Of a stretch of DNA of 64,000 nt, positions 35,041 through 45,100 are shown one piece after another. The number at the start of each line of letters is the position of its first letter. Positions within the stretch are counted from its first letter, which is position 1. The stretch lies in contig DAOUDW010000046.1 of the NCBI GenBank assembly GCA_034430895.1, positions 62,001 to 126,000 on the forward strand, given 5' to 3'. Source of the stretch: WVZH01 sp034430895 (GTDB lineage Bacteria; Chloroflexota; Anaerolineae; Anaerolineales; E44-bin32). The translations under genes and the position numbers were made by a program. Under the pieces are notes generated by a model, which was not told the origin of the DNA, did not search any database, and was given only the letters and a program-made list of their open reading frames with translations.

Positions 35041-36567
35041 ATGCAATCGCAGACGAGAGAACGCAAACTTACCCGCCACGATGATTCGAAGGACCGGCTG
35101 CAGCAGATATGCGCCTCGGATTCCCTTCATGATTGGGCCCGTGCGATACATGTACACGCTGAGATTACAATAAACGACCCTCTGCTACAATCGATCGCAG
35201 TTAAATTGCTCGACACGTTTCGAGATCAAGGGCATTTGGTTAAAGAAACGCCGGATCCGGAAACAGAATTACTGCTGACGAGCGCACAGTTTGGCGTACC
35301 CCTCGATTGGAGAAAAGCGCTGCTCTTCACGCAAAGACGGCGGTACAACATCGAGCACAAACCACCGATACTTTGTTTAATGCACGCGACACCCAACGAA
35401 CTCGGGACGCTATTGGCTCAGCTTCAAACCGCCCTCGCCAAACAGCCACCCAACCCGGATGCCTTCCATTTCCCCGGCATGGCACCAAGCGCCTACAAGG
35501 TGCTCATCGAACAAGGCCAGCGCGGCGGTCCAATCCTCGCACTCGAGCGTATACTGCAATCGCAGGCGAAATGCATCCGCATCCTGTTGATCGTCGGGGA
35601 TGATCGAGTAGAATACGCCCACCTCTTCAACCTGGTCGGTGCGCATCCCAAAATCCTCTTCGACCCTCCCGATCGATTCTATACCGACATCGTGAACCGC
35701 CTGGTCACCGATGCCTGTTCACACGAAATCACCAATCATCGCGTTCTCGAAGAGGTGATTAGCATCGAGAAGTTCCACGCTTCGAACTTACCGACTGCGA
35801 TGCGGCGAGCAAGCACTGAGTTTGGAAAACGTGACTTCTTTACGAACATGGTCCGCATCGCCGATCTGGTAAACGTTCCAGCGCTGGATATGGCCATCGC
35901 CGATCAATACAGTGAAGGCTGCTTCGCCACTTGGGACCCACGATTGAACGCCCTGATTGCCACAGTAACCGGCAGTGCGCGCCCCGTCGACAAGGGCAAC
36001 CTGACCGACGATGATCTGTCTGTAATTGTGGATGTCCAACCCGACGATAGCGGGGCGGTAGTGATGCACGTAGAAGGCAAAGGCAATGATTCACCCTCAT
36101 CCGAAGCCGTGGAAATGATGGACATGGATCAATCGCTGCCCCGTATCAAACTCGACTCAACCTGGCCCATTCAAGTCGAGGTTCCTATCGTGCGTTCCAA
36201 GCTACATGGGCATCGCGGCATCGCCGCCTACGATCCCGAATTCGTCGAGCACGTCTACCTCGACACGCCTTACTATCATTACCCGGTCTCCTGCTCCACA
36301 GATTCCCAGGCTCGCGCCATCAAAGCTGCCTTCGCGCGATCGGAAGCCTTATTGAATCCCTCGGATCCACGCCAGGTGGTGTTTACGGTTCTCCCGGGTC
36401 ATGGAATCGTGATCGTAGAAAAGTGGATTTCCGGCAAGGCGCCGTTTGAAGCAATCTGGGAATATTTCGACGCCGGGATGATCGAAGTCGTCAAAGACAT
36501 CCCGCAAGGCCCATTGGCTTACGTCCCCAACGCCGATGGACGCATGATTCTACAAGCAGCTGAGTAA
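35041..36567 (+). CDS. Hypothetical protein (508 aa)
   Basis: I do not recognise this family. The protein is soluble, with no signal peptide or membrane helix. The N-terminal half is helical and repeat-like (LHDWARAIHVHAEITIND, FHFPGMAPSAYKVLIEQGQ). The middle is LNALIATVTGSARPVDKGN followed by an acidic stretch (DDDLSVIVDVQPDDSG). The C-terminal half is beta-rich with YLDTPYYHYPVS, VVFTVLPGHGIVIVEKWISG and IPQGPLAYVPNADG. No strong Shine-Dalgarno precedes the ATG; TAAGG is 13 bases away. It is convergent with the alcohol dehydrogenase gene, with only 12 bases between the stops. Confidence 0.72.
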   Translation: MQSQTRERKLTRHDDSKDRLQQICASDSLHDWARAIHVHAEITINDPLLQSIAVKLLDTFRDQGHLVKETPDPETELLLTSAQFGVPLDWRKALLFTQRRRYNIEHKPPILCLMHATPNELGTLLAQLQTALAKQPPNPDAFHFPGMAPSAYKVLIEQGQRGGPILALERILQSQAKCIRILLIVGDDRVEYAHLFNLVGAHPKILFDPPDRFYTDIVNRLVTDACSHEITNHRVLEEVISIEKFHASNLPTAMRRASTEFGKRDFFTNMVRIADLVNVPALDMAIADQYSEGCFATWDPRLNALIATVTGSARPVDKGNLTDDDLSVIVDVQPDDSGAVVMHVEGKGNDSPSSEAVEMMDMDQSLPRIKLDSTWPIQVEVPIVRSKLHGHRGIAAYDPEFVEHVYLDTPYYHYPVSCSTDSQARAIKAAFARSEALLNPSDPRQVVFTVLPGHGIVIVEKWISGKAPFEAIWEYFDAGMIEVVKDIPQGPLAYVPNADGRMILQAAE

Positions 36568-36579
36568 TCGAACGTACGT

Positions 36580-37785
36580 TTAATAGGTAAAACACACCTT
36601 GATTGATCCGGTTCGTTTATCCATCGCCGTAGCGATGGCCTGTTTGTATTCCGTAAACGGAAAGCGATGGGTGATCAAGCCTTCGTATTGAATCGCCTTC
36701 TCCTGAAACATACGGATCACCAGGTCGAAGGTGTGCTCGCCTCGACCGCGCCAGTTCTCCATACCAAAGGTATGGGATCCGATCAGATCGACTTCTTGAT
36801 ACCAGACCGGATTCAAATCCACCTTCATCTCGCTGAAATTCACGCCGACCAGCACCACCGCACCGCCCGCCCGAGCCCAGCGCAGGCTGTCCGTAACGGT
36901 AGTCTTTTTACCAACACAGTCGTAGACCACCTCGAATCCACCCAGCAGCATGCCGCGGTTCATCGGGGCGCGGTAATGCCTGGCATCCGTGATTTCAGCC
37001 AGCTGCGTATACAGATCACCTTCGCTGATAACCGCATCCGCTCCCAGCTGGCGCGCCATATCAGCTTGATGCACATATCGGGCGAGCACCGTCACTTGAC
37101 AATCGGGCTCGACGATCTTGGCCATCTGAACGATTAACAGCCCGATAATCCCCGCGCCAACCACCAACACGTGATCTCCGGCAAGGGGCGGCTTCCGCAG
37201 CACGCTGTGCAGCGCGACCGCATTCGGTTCGATCAGCGAAGCCTGATCGGTCGGCAACCCCTCCGGCAGCGGCCAAACTTCGGATTCGTGGGCGATGTAG
37301 CCATCCCCCCAGCCGCCGCCAACACCAGCGGTCCCCTGGCCCAACGAGGCGTTTTCACACAGACGGGTCTGCCCGGCAGCACAATGTACGCAAGGCGGAT
37401 CGATTTCCTGGCTGTGGCAGTTCGGACCTGCAAACCGGGATTCCATCACCACCCGCTCGCCAACCTGGAAGCGTTTAACTCCTGCGCCAATTTCCACGAC
37501 CTCACTCACCACTTCGTGCCCCAGATAAAAGCGGCTATTGCCCGGTAAGGCCGCCGGTGCGGAGGCGGGATCGGCGTCAACGTAGAGCAGCGAGAGATCT
37601 GTAGCACAGATGCCGCATTGAATGTTCCGCAGACGCAGCCATCCCGGGCCTGGAAGCTGGGGTTCATCCAGATCGACAACGTGCGCCGGCGATATCGGGC
37701 TCCAAACGACACCCGGCCAAATCGAACGCAACGTCTGTACGAGGAACATCCGTGGGATGTGTTTATCGACGTATATTGTGCGCAT
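36580..37785 (-). CDS. Zinc-dependent alcohol dehydrogenase (MDR superfamily)
   Basis: The product is 401 residues with AGGAGAAAGG before the ATG. Catalytic zinc ligands are visible: Cys in QCGICATD (about 57-60), H90-E91 in FYLGHEVV and E186 in SLIEPNAV. The structural zinc site is C123, C132, C135 and C143. The NAD(P)-binding motif is VLVVGAGIIGLL (about 206-217). It oxidises or reduces an alcohol/aldehyde or sugar alcohol with NAD(P); the sorbitol/threonine dehydrogenase type is closest in layout, but the substrate cannot be told. It is monocistronic by spacing. Confidence 0.9.
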   Translation of the reverse strand: MRTIYVDKHIPRMFLVQTLRSIWPGVVWSPISPAHVVDLDEPQLPGPGWLRLRNIQCGICATDLSLLYVDADPASAPAALPGNSRFYLGHEVVSEVVEIGAGVKRFQVGERVVMESRFAGPNCHSQEIDPPCVHCAAGQTRLCENASLGQGTAGVGGGWGDGYIAHESEVWPLPEGLPTDQASLIEPNAVALHSVLRKPPLAGDHVLVVGAGIIGLLIVQMAKIVEPDCQVTVLARYVHQADMARQLGADAVISEGDLYTQLAEITDARHYRAPMNRGMLLGGFEVVYDCVGKKTTVTDSLRWARAGGAVVLVGVNFSEMKVDLNPVWYQEVDLIGSHTFGMENWRGRGEHTFDLVIRMFQEKAIQYEGLITHRFPFTEYKQAIATAMDKRTGSIKVCFTY

Positions 37786-37905
37786 ACCCTTTCTCCTCTA
37801 CCACCCACTCGATCCAAACTGGTAGATTCCAAGCGTAGATATTCGCCGGACAGGTAATCCTGTTGCAGGATCGAATGACATCTTCACCGGATGCAAAGCC
37901 AGTCG

Positions 37906-38325
37906 TTATAAGTTGAAAGTGACGTTCTGTAAAGCATGGTAGTAATTCCCCCACTCCGCAGTGAAACGCAGGACCGAATAGTCCGGATCGTCAATACCCT
38001 GGGGATAATAGCGTTCAAATCCATCGCGCCAGAGACGCTCTCTAGAAGTCTCATCTTGCAGGATTTCAACCTCTCCCACGAGCATCAATCCCATCCACTG
38101 TTCGAAATCCACAAAATAAACGCAGGCTTTGGGATCCCGTTTGAGATGGACGATTCTCTTCGAAGATGTGTTCGTGCTGAACCAGATCGTTTTCAACCCC
38201 TCGTTTTCCATCTTGATCATGGCCTTGATGTTGGGAAACCCATCGTCGCCGTTGGTTCCCAACATGGCGGTCTGCGTGGCATTTACGAGCGCCAAAGCCG
38301 TTTGAATCGCATCCGCTTTCTCCAT
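37906..38325 (-). CDS. Pyridoxamine 5'-phosphate oxidase-family flavin-binding protein
   Basis: The product is 139 residues from the ATG at 38325; AAGGAG lies five bases upstream. The split-barrel pattern is clear: MLGTNGDDGFPNIKAMI, TIWFSTNTSSKRIVHLKRDP, ACVYFVDFEQWMGLMLVGE, then an acidic helix and a C-terminal YSVLRFTAEW. Members of this general-stress-protein-26-like group bind FMN or F420 and reduce various substrates. The specific role is unknown. A longer frame to 38415 has no support. Confidence 0.87.
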   Translation of the reverse strand: MEKADAIQTALALVNATQTAMLGTNGDDGFPNIKAMIKMENEGLKTIWFSTNTSSKRIVHLKRDPKACVYFVDFEQWMGLMLVGEVEILQDETSRERLWRDGFERYYPQGIDDPDYSVLRFTAEWGNYYHALQNVTFNL

Positions 38326-38489
38326 CACCGCTCCTTTCTTTTCATATCCCCACTTCGGCAACGCGCACGGATTACAAAATATCTCCCGCTGGTTTGATTG
38401 TACAAAGCCTGCCAAGATGGCTGTGAAAACACTCGTGGATTTGCAAATCCCGATAATTTTATGGAGATATGTTTACCGAAGACTTACCT

Positions 38490-38831
38490 TTACGAATAAT
38501 TAAGCACTTTCAGGATGATTCTCGCCCCACGCATGCCGATCACTGCGGCACCAGTACCAAAACACAAATAATCGATGAGCAATGGTGGTATCGCGGTATA
38601 TCCTTCTGGTATCACCATAGAAATAAGAATCAATAATCCGAAGGCAACCCATCCACCCAGAAAGCAAGCGAACATCCACTGCCCTCCGATACTGATGAAG
38701 TCCTGAACATCCATAGGAATTTTTTCACGCCGCAGTGCAAAGGTAGTGATCACCCCACCCAAAAATCCAGGAATGAGCCAAACGGCCATCGTAAAAATGA
38801 AGGTGATAAAAATGAAAGCAAAAATATCCAT
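38490..38831 (-). CDS. Small polytopic membrane protein (113 aa)
   Basis: Three hydrophobic stretches are visible (FAFIFITFIFTMAVWLIPGF, WMFACFLGGWVAFGLLILIS and the C-terminal LLIDYLCFGTGAAVIG). The family is not recognised. It is 17 bases downstream of another small membrane protein gene on the same strand, so they are probably co-transcribed and may form a complex. Confidence 0.7.
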   Translation of the reverse strand: MDIFAFIFITFIFTMAVWLIPGFLGGVITTFALRREKIPMDVQDFISIGGQWMFACFLGGWVAFGLLILISMVIPEGYTAIPPLLIDYLCFGTGAAVIGMRGARIILKVLNYS

Positions 38832-38848
38832 GTTCGTATCCTTCGTAT

Positions 38849-39205
38849 TTATCCCAAGTTCTCATATTGGAGCATCAGACTAGTGACCAAGAAATACAAC
38901 ATCGCTACTGCCGTGACCGTTAACGTCCAACCGAACACGATTATATTGAAGGTAGTTTGGCTAATTTCTCCCTTATGAACCCGGACCAGGGTCGCCGTCG
39001 CAAGCCCGGAAATAAAGCCGGCGACAGTAAACCCGAAGAGGGAAATCGATACAGCAAAGGCTGGAGATATGTTCCCTGAATTGATTGGGAACAACGATGA
39101 GATCACGAAATCGATCAATAACACAGTGATCCAGCCGATCACAAACGACAGGAACCAGGCAAGGCTCATAAACCGCACCGGCTGTTTTTCTATCCATTGA
39201 AACAT
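38849..39205 (-). CDS. Small polytopic membrane protein (118 aa)
   Basis: The ATG at 39205 has GAGG five bases upstream. Three membrane helices are visible (RFMSLAWFLSFVIGWITVLL, AVSISLFGFTVAGFISGLAT, FNIIVFGWTLTVTAVAMLY). No known motif. It is first of a two-gene unit with the 113-residue membrane protein. Confidence 0.7.
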   Translation of the reverse strand: MFQWIEKQPVRFMSLAWFLSFVIGWITVLLIDFVISSLFPINSGNISPAFAVSISLFGFTVAGFISGLATATLVRVHKGEISQTTFNIIVFGWTLTVTAVAMLYFLVTSLMLQYENLG

Positions 39206-39330
39206 TGCCACCTCGTTTCGTGGAGTCTATCCTTTAAGTCCAATACTCTATTGTACTCGATCTACTTCACAATCGAAGTCAGACCACGATCAGGACAGGA
39301 AACCTCAGCCCGATCAAGAAACGTACCTCA

Positions 39331-40596
39331 TCATTCCTTCCCGACAGTTAGATGAAGCGTGACCGTGAAAATTGCGGTAGCTTCTTCCTCCGTGTAGATG
39401 TACTCAAATGTCTCTCCATCCAACAACTTGAAATTCATCGCAGGGACCATCTCCGCATCATCTGAGTCGATCGAGGTCGAAACTGTAAGCAGGGGAAAGC
39501 CTTCGAGGATACCCAGTTCTCCAGATACATTATCCCCACCGAATTCCATATCCATGACTACAACATTTCCAAGTTCAGGGACCGTTGCCTCCGCCTTGAA
39601 GTAACCGACGATCGATTCGGTTATAGGTGGATCAAACTTGAGTTCAAATCCCTCGAGGCTTCCCGACAGAGCCTGCGTCATATCAAGCACACTATCGAAT
39701 GTTACCGTAATCGATCCCGCTTCAGGATCGATTATTTCTATCGAGTCATTGATGACACAATGCATCGTTCCGCTCCCCGATATATCCCCGCCTTCGGCTA
39801 CTTTAAAGGGTATCGGGTCGCTACAATTCATATGAATCTCCTGTCCCTCTATAATCATCAACACATCGAAGTCCAATGAGCCCTGCCAGGTACACCGCTC
39901 TGACAACTCCGACTCTCGAACATGTTCTGTGGGCTGGCCCGGGCAATCCATGAACTGAACCGAGATATCCTCACTCACGCCTTCGCAATCATCCGAGGCG
40001 TAGTCCTGGAATTCATATTCGACGCGGATCCAGCCACAGCGACATGCCGTAGCCGGAATATCGCATTCATTGGGTACTTCCCCGTCCGGGACTTCACCGG
40101 CACCATGCGGCGAGAAATGGTCCAGGATAAAGGTGATCTCCCGATTCTCGGGATCGTACTGCAGGCCCGTAGGGGCATACGTGAAGGTTTCGTTCTCCAA
40201 ATCGAGTTCGAGATGGACCGGCCAGCCTTCCACTTCAACATCGTCCGGAAGCGGAACGACAACTTCGATCGGCTCCTCCAGCTGCATGCCGTCCGGCAGC
40301 GCTTCGAAAAAGACGAGTGGACGCATGGACATCACCGACTGGTCCAGGATGGATGAAACAGACGAGTTCTCGACTTGATTCACCTGCAGTGATGTCTCTT
40401 CGCTTAATGCGCCTGAAGGGACGACAATCGTTATGCCGTTATCAAAGCTAAACGTCCCGCCAGCCGGACCGACGGTCTGCGGCTCTGATTCACCTTTGTT
40501 TGTAAACCAACTGCAGGACGACGCCAGCAAAGTGGCAAACACAAGAACGCCAATCCAGGCATACTTTCTTCGGAATTTAGTGGTCACCTTTTTCAT
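39331..40596 (-). CDS. Lipoprotein with ZU5-like N-terminal domain
   Basis: The product is 421 residues from the ATG at 40596, with GAGG eight bases upstream. The signal peptide ends LLASSCSW. Residues of about 40-90 (VGPAGGTFSFDNGITIVVPS then GALSEETSLQV) match the ZU5-type pattern found in extracellular proteins. A long beta-rich region follows (EPIEVVVPLPDDVEVEG, HFSPHGAGEVPDG) with a Cys-rich core (CDIPATACRCGWIRVEY), suggesting disulfides. It lacks a Thr/Pro linker, unlike most lipoproteins here. The function is unknown. Confidence 0.8.
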   Translation of the reverse strand: MKKVTTKFRRKYAWIGVLVFATLLASSCSWFTNKGESEPQTVGPAGGTFSFDNGITIVVPSGALSEETSLQVNQVENSSVSSILDQSVMSMRPLVFFEALPDGMQLEEPIEVVVPLPDDVEVEGWPVHLELDLENETFTYAPTGLQYDPENREITFILDHFSPHGAGEVPDGEVPNECDIPATACRCGWIRVEYEFQDYASDDCEGVSEDISVQFMDCPGQPTEHVRESELSERCTWQGSLDFDVLMIIEGQEIHMNCSDPIPFKVAEGGDISGSGTMHCVINDSIEIIDPEAGSITVTFDSVLDMTQALSGSLEGFELKFDPPITESIVGYFKAEATVPELGNVVVMDMEFGGDNVSGELGILEGFPLLTVSTSIDSDDAEMVPAMNFKLLDGETFEYIYTEEEATAIFTVTLHLTVGKE

Positions 40597-41059
40597 AGCC
40601 GCATCCTCACACATTACGAATTTATACCAAGAGGTAATCTTACATCATTATGTGACATCTTGTCGAACGGTATACGACGTCCATCGATATACGCACGAGC
40701 TGCCCGCAAGCACGCGCAAGGACAATACGGATTCCTACCAGCAAGTTGCTCCTGTCCATACTTCAATATATACTCCTTTCGAGAAGGGATAAGTACTACA
40801 AGAACAGCGTCAAGTAATTACTCAGTGGCTACATGTCACAAAATGATGTTGGAATCGTTATAGATGTAGTGAAAACAAATGAATTTGGCATGATAAGAAA
40901 CTCACACGATGGTTTGTACATCGTCCATTACATCAGCAGCTCGACAATGTTCTAGGGGAAACCGCAAGGTTTCTCTATTTATATTCGCGAAATATTGACA
41001 AGCACTCATCTATAAAAGAAACAACCGACAGCTTTCAAATCCGATTCGGGGAGGATATT
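40597..41059. other. Intergenic region (463 bp)
   Basis: This is the divergent region upstream of the surface-protein operon. It contains a small hairpin GAAACC-GCAA-GGTTTC at 40958-40973 followed by a T/A-rich stretch. It could be a regulatory RNA hairpin in the operon leader. No known riboswitch core is recognised, and no gene is seen. Confidence 0.45.
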
Positions 41060-42097
41060 ATGGAAGCAAAATCCAAGCAATTAATCTTCATTCTTTTACT
41101 TACGAGCGTGCTTGCCGCTTGCAGCGGTGTGGGGCAAATCGAGGGCGCTTTTGTTTGGATCGATGCGCCGATTCACGATCTTTCTGTGCCGCTTGGCGAA
41201 ATCATCAACATCGATGGACATGCCTCCAGCGCAATGGGCATCTCGCGTGTCCAGATCTGGATCGACGATGAAACCCTGGAAACCATCGATGATCCGCCCG
41301 GCAGCGGCACGCTGGTGCACTTTGAACACCTGTGGAAACCAGCCGAGCCCGGTGATTATGAAATCGCCGTCGTCGCTTACAACGGCGAAGATGCCGCCAG
41401 CGATCCCGACACAGTCACGATACACATCATGGGTGAAGGTGAGCTGGTACTTGCTACCGCTACAGTGACACCCGAGACGTCGGCAACACCGCTAGAAGGT
41501 GAAACACCAACCCCAACCAGCTGCGTGCCCTTCGTGATCGCCCAACAAGATGCTAATTGCCGCACCGGACCCGGGAGCGCATACGATGTTGTTGGCTATC
41601 TTCTTACAGGAGAGATGGCACTTATCGATGGCCGCTTGATTGACAGCTCCTGGTGGCGCGTTGGAAACCCCGACGCAGCTGGCACCTGTTGGGTGTGGAG
41701 TTCGCCGGTAGAGGCTTACTGCAACCCTGAAAGCGTTCCTGTCCTTGAGGCGCCGCCCACGCCGACACCAGAGGTAGACAACGATCCACCACCTGCACCG
41801 ACTCTAAAAAGCCCATCCAACGGCTCCGAACCAGATTGTGCCTCCTTTATAGACGTGACCTGGAACGCAGTCTCCGATCCGAGCGGAATCTCGGGCTATA
41901 AGATCGAAGTAGAGCGCCATCCGGGCGACAACAATTGGCAGACGGTCGTCGGCAGCCCCTTTGGTGCAACCGGCACGACGAAGAACATTTCCATTGAATG
42001 CGGCTACACCTACCGCTGGCGAGTGCGTGCGATCGATGGAGCGGGCAATCAAAGCGCCTGGTCGTCCTGGTTCACGTTCAACATCCCCTTGCCGTAA
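41060..42097 (+). CDS. Lipoprotein with Ig-like, SH3b and FN3-like domains
   Basis: The product is 345 residues. GGGGAGG lies five bases before the ATG. The signal peptide ends SVLAACSG. Residues of about 30-130 form an Ig-like domain (IDAPIHDLSVPLGEIINIDG, VQIWIDDETLE, GDYEIAVVAYNGED). A Thr/Pro linker leads to an SH3b domain (ANCRTGPGSAYDVVGYLLTG, WWRVGNPDAAGTCWVWSS). After another linker comes a FN3-like domain (APTLKSPSNGSEPDC, DVTWNAVSDPSGISGYKIEV, TYRWRVRAIDGAGNQS). These modules bind cell wall or polymer. The downstream gene starts 21 bases later and shares the first domain. Confidence 0.87.
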   Translation: MEAKSKQLIFILLLTSVLAACSGVGQIEGAFVWIDAPIHDLSVPLGEIINIDGHASSAMGISRVQIWIDDETLETIDDPPGSGTLVHFEHLWKPAEPGDYEIAVVAYNGEDAASDPDTVTIHIMGEGELVLATATVTPETSATPLEGETPTPTSCVPFVIAQQDANCRTGPGSAYDVVGYLLTGEMALIDGRLIDSSWWRVGNPDAAGTCWVWSSPVEAYCNPESVPVLEAPPTPTPEVDNDPPPAPTLKSPSNGSEPDCASFIDVTWNAVSDPSGISGYKIEVERHPGDNNWQTVVGSPFGATGTTKNISIECGYTYRWRVRAIDGAGNQSAWSSWFTFNIPLP

Positions 42098-42118
42098 CGG
42101 TAGTGAGGAGGCCCCACC

Positions 42119-45100
42119 ATGAAGAAAAGACTTGCATCACTCAGAACGATCCTGGAGTCGAAAAAAATATCCCGGAGAAGATTGGTCCTGGCTTTAGTTC
42201 TCATCGGGCTGATACTCCTGGCCATCCTTGCCGGCTTGATTATCTTTAACCGGCTGGAAGCGAAAGCGATTAAGGACCATCCACTGGTGCTCATCCATAC
42301 CCCGGAAAACCGCGATTATGTCGAACTGGGTGAGGAGATCAGCCTGCACGCGACGGCACGCTCACAAAACGGTATCGCCCGTATCGAACTTTGGGCGGAT
42401 GATTCCCTCGTGGTTGCGCAGGACACGCCTGAGGATGAAATCCTCTCCCCCGCTGTTCTACATAGTTATTGGGAACCCGTTGCTACAGGCCCGCACACCT
42501 TGGTCGTGCAGGCGATATCCAACAGCGGTGTGAGCGGGCAGGCCACCGTGACCATCTATGCCCAGGAGGGTATGGTGACCGGGGCTGATGCGGATACCGA
42601 TATCGAACCCGTTTCCCTTACACTTGAAGAAGACACCGAAGGTGAAACAGGTGCAGCACCCGGAGGCTCCGCGCCCAGCCCCGGCGGCGCTCCACCGGGA
42701 TCGGGTGACGATGTGCGAGACTATCTTGCCGATGAGCCTTCCGAGCCCGGACCCGAAGACGAGCCGGTGCCATCCGCAGACGGCGGCGAGCCAACCGCCC
42801 TGAAAGTGGAAATCCTGGCGCTGGAAACCATGGAAAGCTACGAAGGTCTGCATTGCTACGTCAGCTTCGGTGAATCCGGCGACGCCCCTTCGCAGTGGTA
42901 TCCGGATTTCGATGGCGATCAGGCCACCGACGATTCCTTCCCTACCAGCGATGGGCGCAACTGGGACGTCGAACCGTATTTATCCGGCGATGCTGTACCC
43001 TTCATCATGTGGCCCGAGGATCAACCCCTTGGCATTAATACTACTTGTGTAGGTATCGCCGACGGTGGTATGGCTGCGCCCGAATTGGGCCAGATCAACC
43101 TGGTCCGTCGCCCCGAAACCTGGGACACGATCACTCGTCATGCAGTCAGCGATGGTGGAGAAGGCACCTACGCGATCGACTATCGCATCAGCAAGGAGGG
43201 CGAAACCTCCGAGGAGCGAGTCGCAAAAGAGATCGACCCCGACATGACAGTACCCACCAATTTGCACATCCAAAACTGGGTCGATCCCTTCGGAGAGCAC
43301 GTAGGCCAATCCCTGATGTGGGATTATGAACCGGAGGAAGACGAATTGCCCATCGACGGCTTCATCATCTACCTTAATGGCACCCTGCAGTGGACTGTAC
43401 CGGCGGAGAGACATTTCAGCGACGTCCCCTCCCAGTGGTTCCGACCGCCGTGCGGTGAGACCTACGAATTCACCGTAAGCGCTTACCGAGTACATCCCAT
43501 CACAGGGTATGAGTCTTACCCCTCTGAAGGGCTGTCTTTCTACACGGCGGACGTCGGTGATCCCATATGCAACCAAACTTACCTCTTCTCTTTCAACACG
43601 ATGACGACCGCTGAACTTCATGAAGGCCGCCTGTATGATGGCATGTACGGTTCCTTCTACGTCAATGACGAGAGCGTGGACTTCGATGGTCGCTGCCACG
43701 ACTCGGGAATATGCGGAGATGTGGGGCTGTACGAGAATTATACGTACGATCTACACAGTACCACCGATTTCCTGGGCAATGGCCCCGCCCAGTTTCTCAT
43801 CACCCAGGGAGAAGATCTGAGCTTGAACTACGGATTCGAGGTCAGCACCACCTACACCACCGGGATTGGCGCAACCAGCACCACCCGCTTTTGCCACAAC
43901 GATGGCACCTTTGAGTGGGCTGACCTCGAGGGCATAATTGACCCGATCTACGAACACACGATACCCTCGGATGGGCCGGTGCCAGGCTTTTGCGAGGTGT
44001 TCATGACGATTGAACCAGTGGGCAGCGGCCCTTCGGCCGCGCCGGGAGCTCCACTGCCTTTGCCCTATTTGAGTGTCGAAGACATTTCCGTCGATGAAAC
44101 CGGCTGGCTGCAAATCCAGATTCGCAACGAAGGCAATGCAGACTGGACACATTCCATCCCCTTAAGTCTGGCCAAGAACTCGGGAGAACCGATTGGCAGC
44201 TATACCTGGCCTACCTCAACCATCGCACCGGGAGAACGATACACCCTCGAATATGATATGAGTGACGAGTATCAACCCATGGATGTCTGTGTGACTCTCG
44301 ATCCGGAGAACGAGGCGCCGGAGCAAGACGATCGCTTCGAATCCGCGCGAGAACCATACTGTCACCCTCTGCCGGACCTGGAGATCTCCAGAGTGTCCTA
44401 CGACCCGGATTTCGGGGGGCTTAGACTTATCATTGATAACCACGGTGGAACGCAAGAACACACCGATCTATCCGTTCAAGTTGAAATTCCTGAATATCGC
44501 ATTCGTCCCATCCTTCACCCCAACATCACCTTGCATGGCTCTGGTGTCAACATAATCGAGGTGCCGGGAATTACAGAGGAAATGCGCGCTGACATGATGG
44601 ATGGCTACTCAGTCAGCATCGATCCCACCGGGTACATCACAGAGACGAACGAAGAGAACAACGTTTACACCGTTGGCCCCGGTGCCACACTGCGTTTGCA
44701 TTGGTACGCCGTGAACACGTTCTATTACCGATACTACATATATTCCAACAGCACGCAGCAGCAAAGGTTTGGACTTACCGTAGCGACCGGACCAGTGGAA
44801 CCCATCAGCTCCTCGGGTGATTTTGGCGCAACCACAATCGCCGAGTGGAGTACCGGTTCGTTCGATCTCGAACGCGAAGTGCAATCCGGCCCATGGGAGG
44901 GCTCGTTTCTTGGCGAGCAGCAGCACAATTTACACGAGTGGGTCGAATTCACCATCGCCGGCGATGAAAATCTCTATGTGACGGCATCCGGGGAGATGAA
45001 TTACCGCTCAAATCCTTGGAAAAGCCTTGGTTGGGGTGCCAGAAGCTTCGGACCCGACAATTGGGGTGCCGGGCGCACCATCTCGGGGGACGAGGATTGC

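Noticed and set aside
42980..43699. Minus-strand ORF of 239 codons
   Set aside because: It is antisense to the 1034-residue surface protein and lacks domain features.
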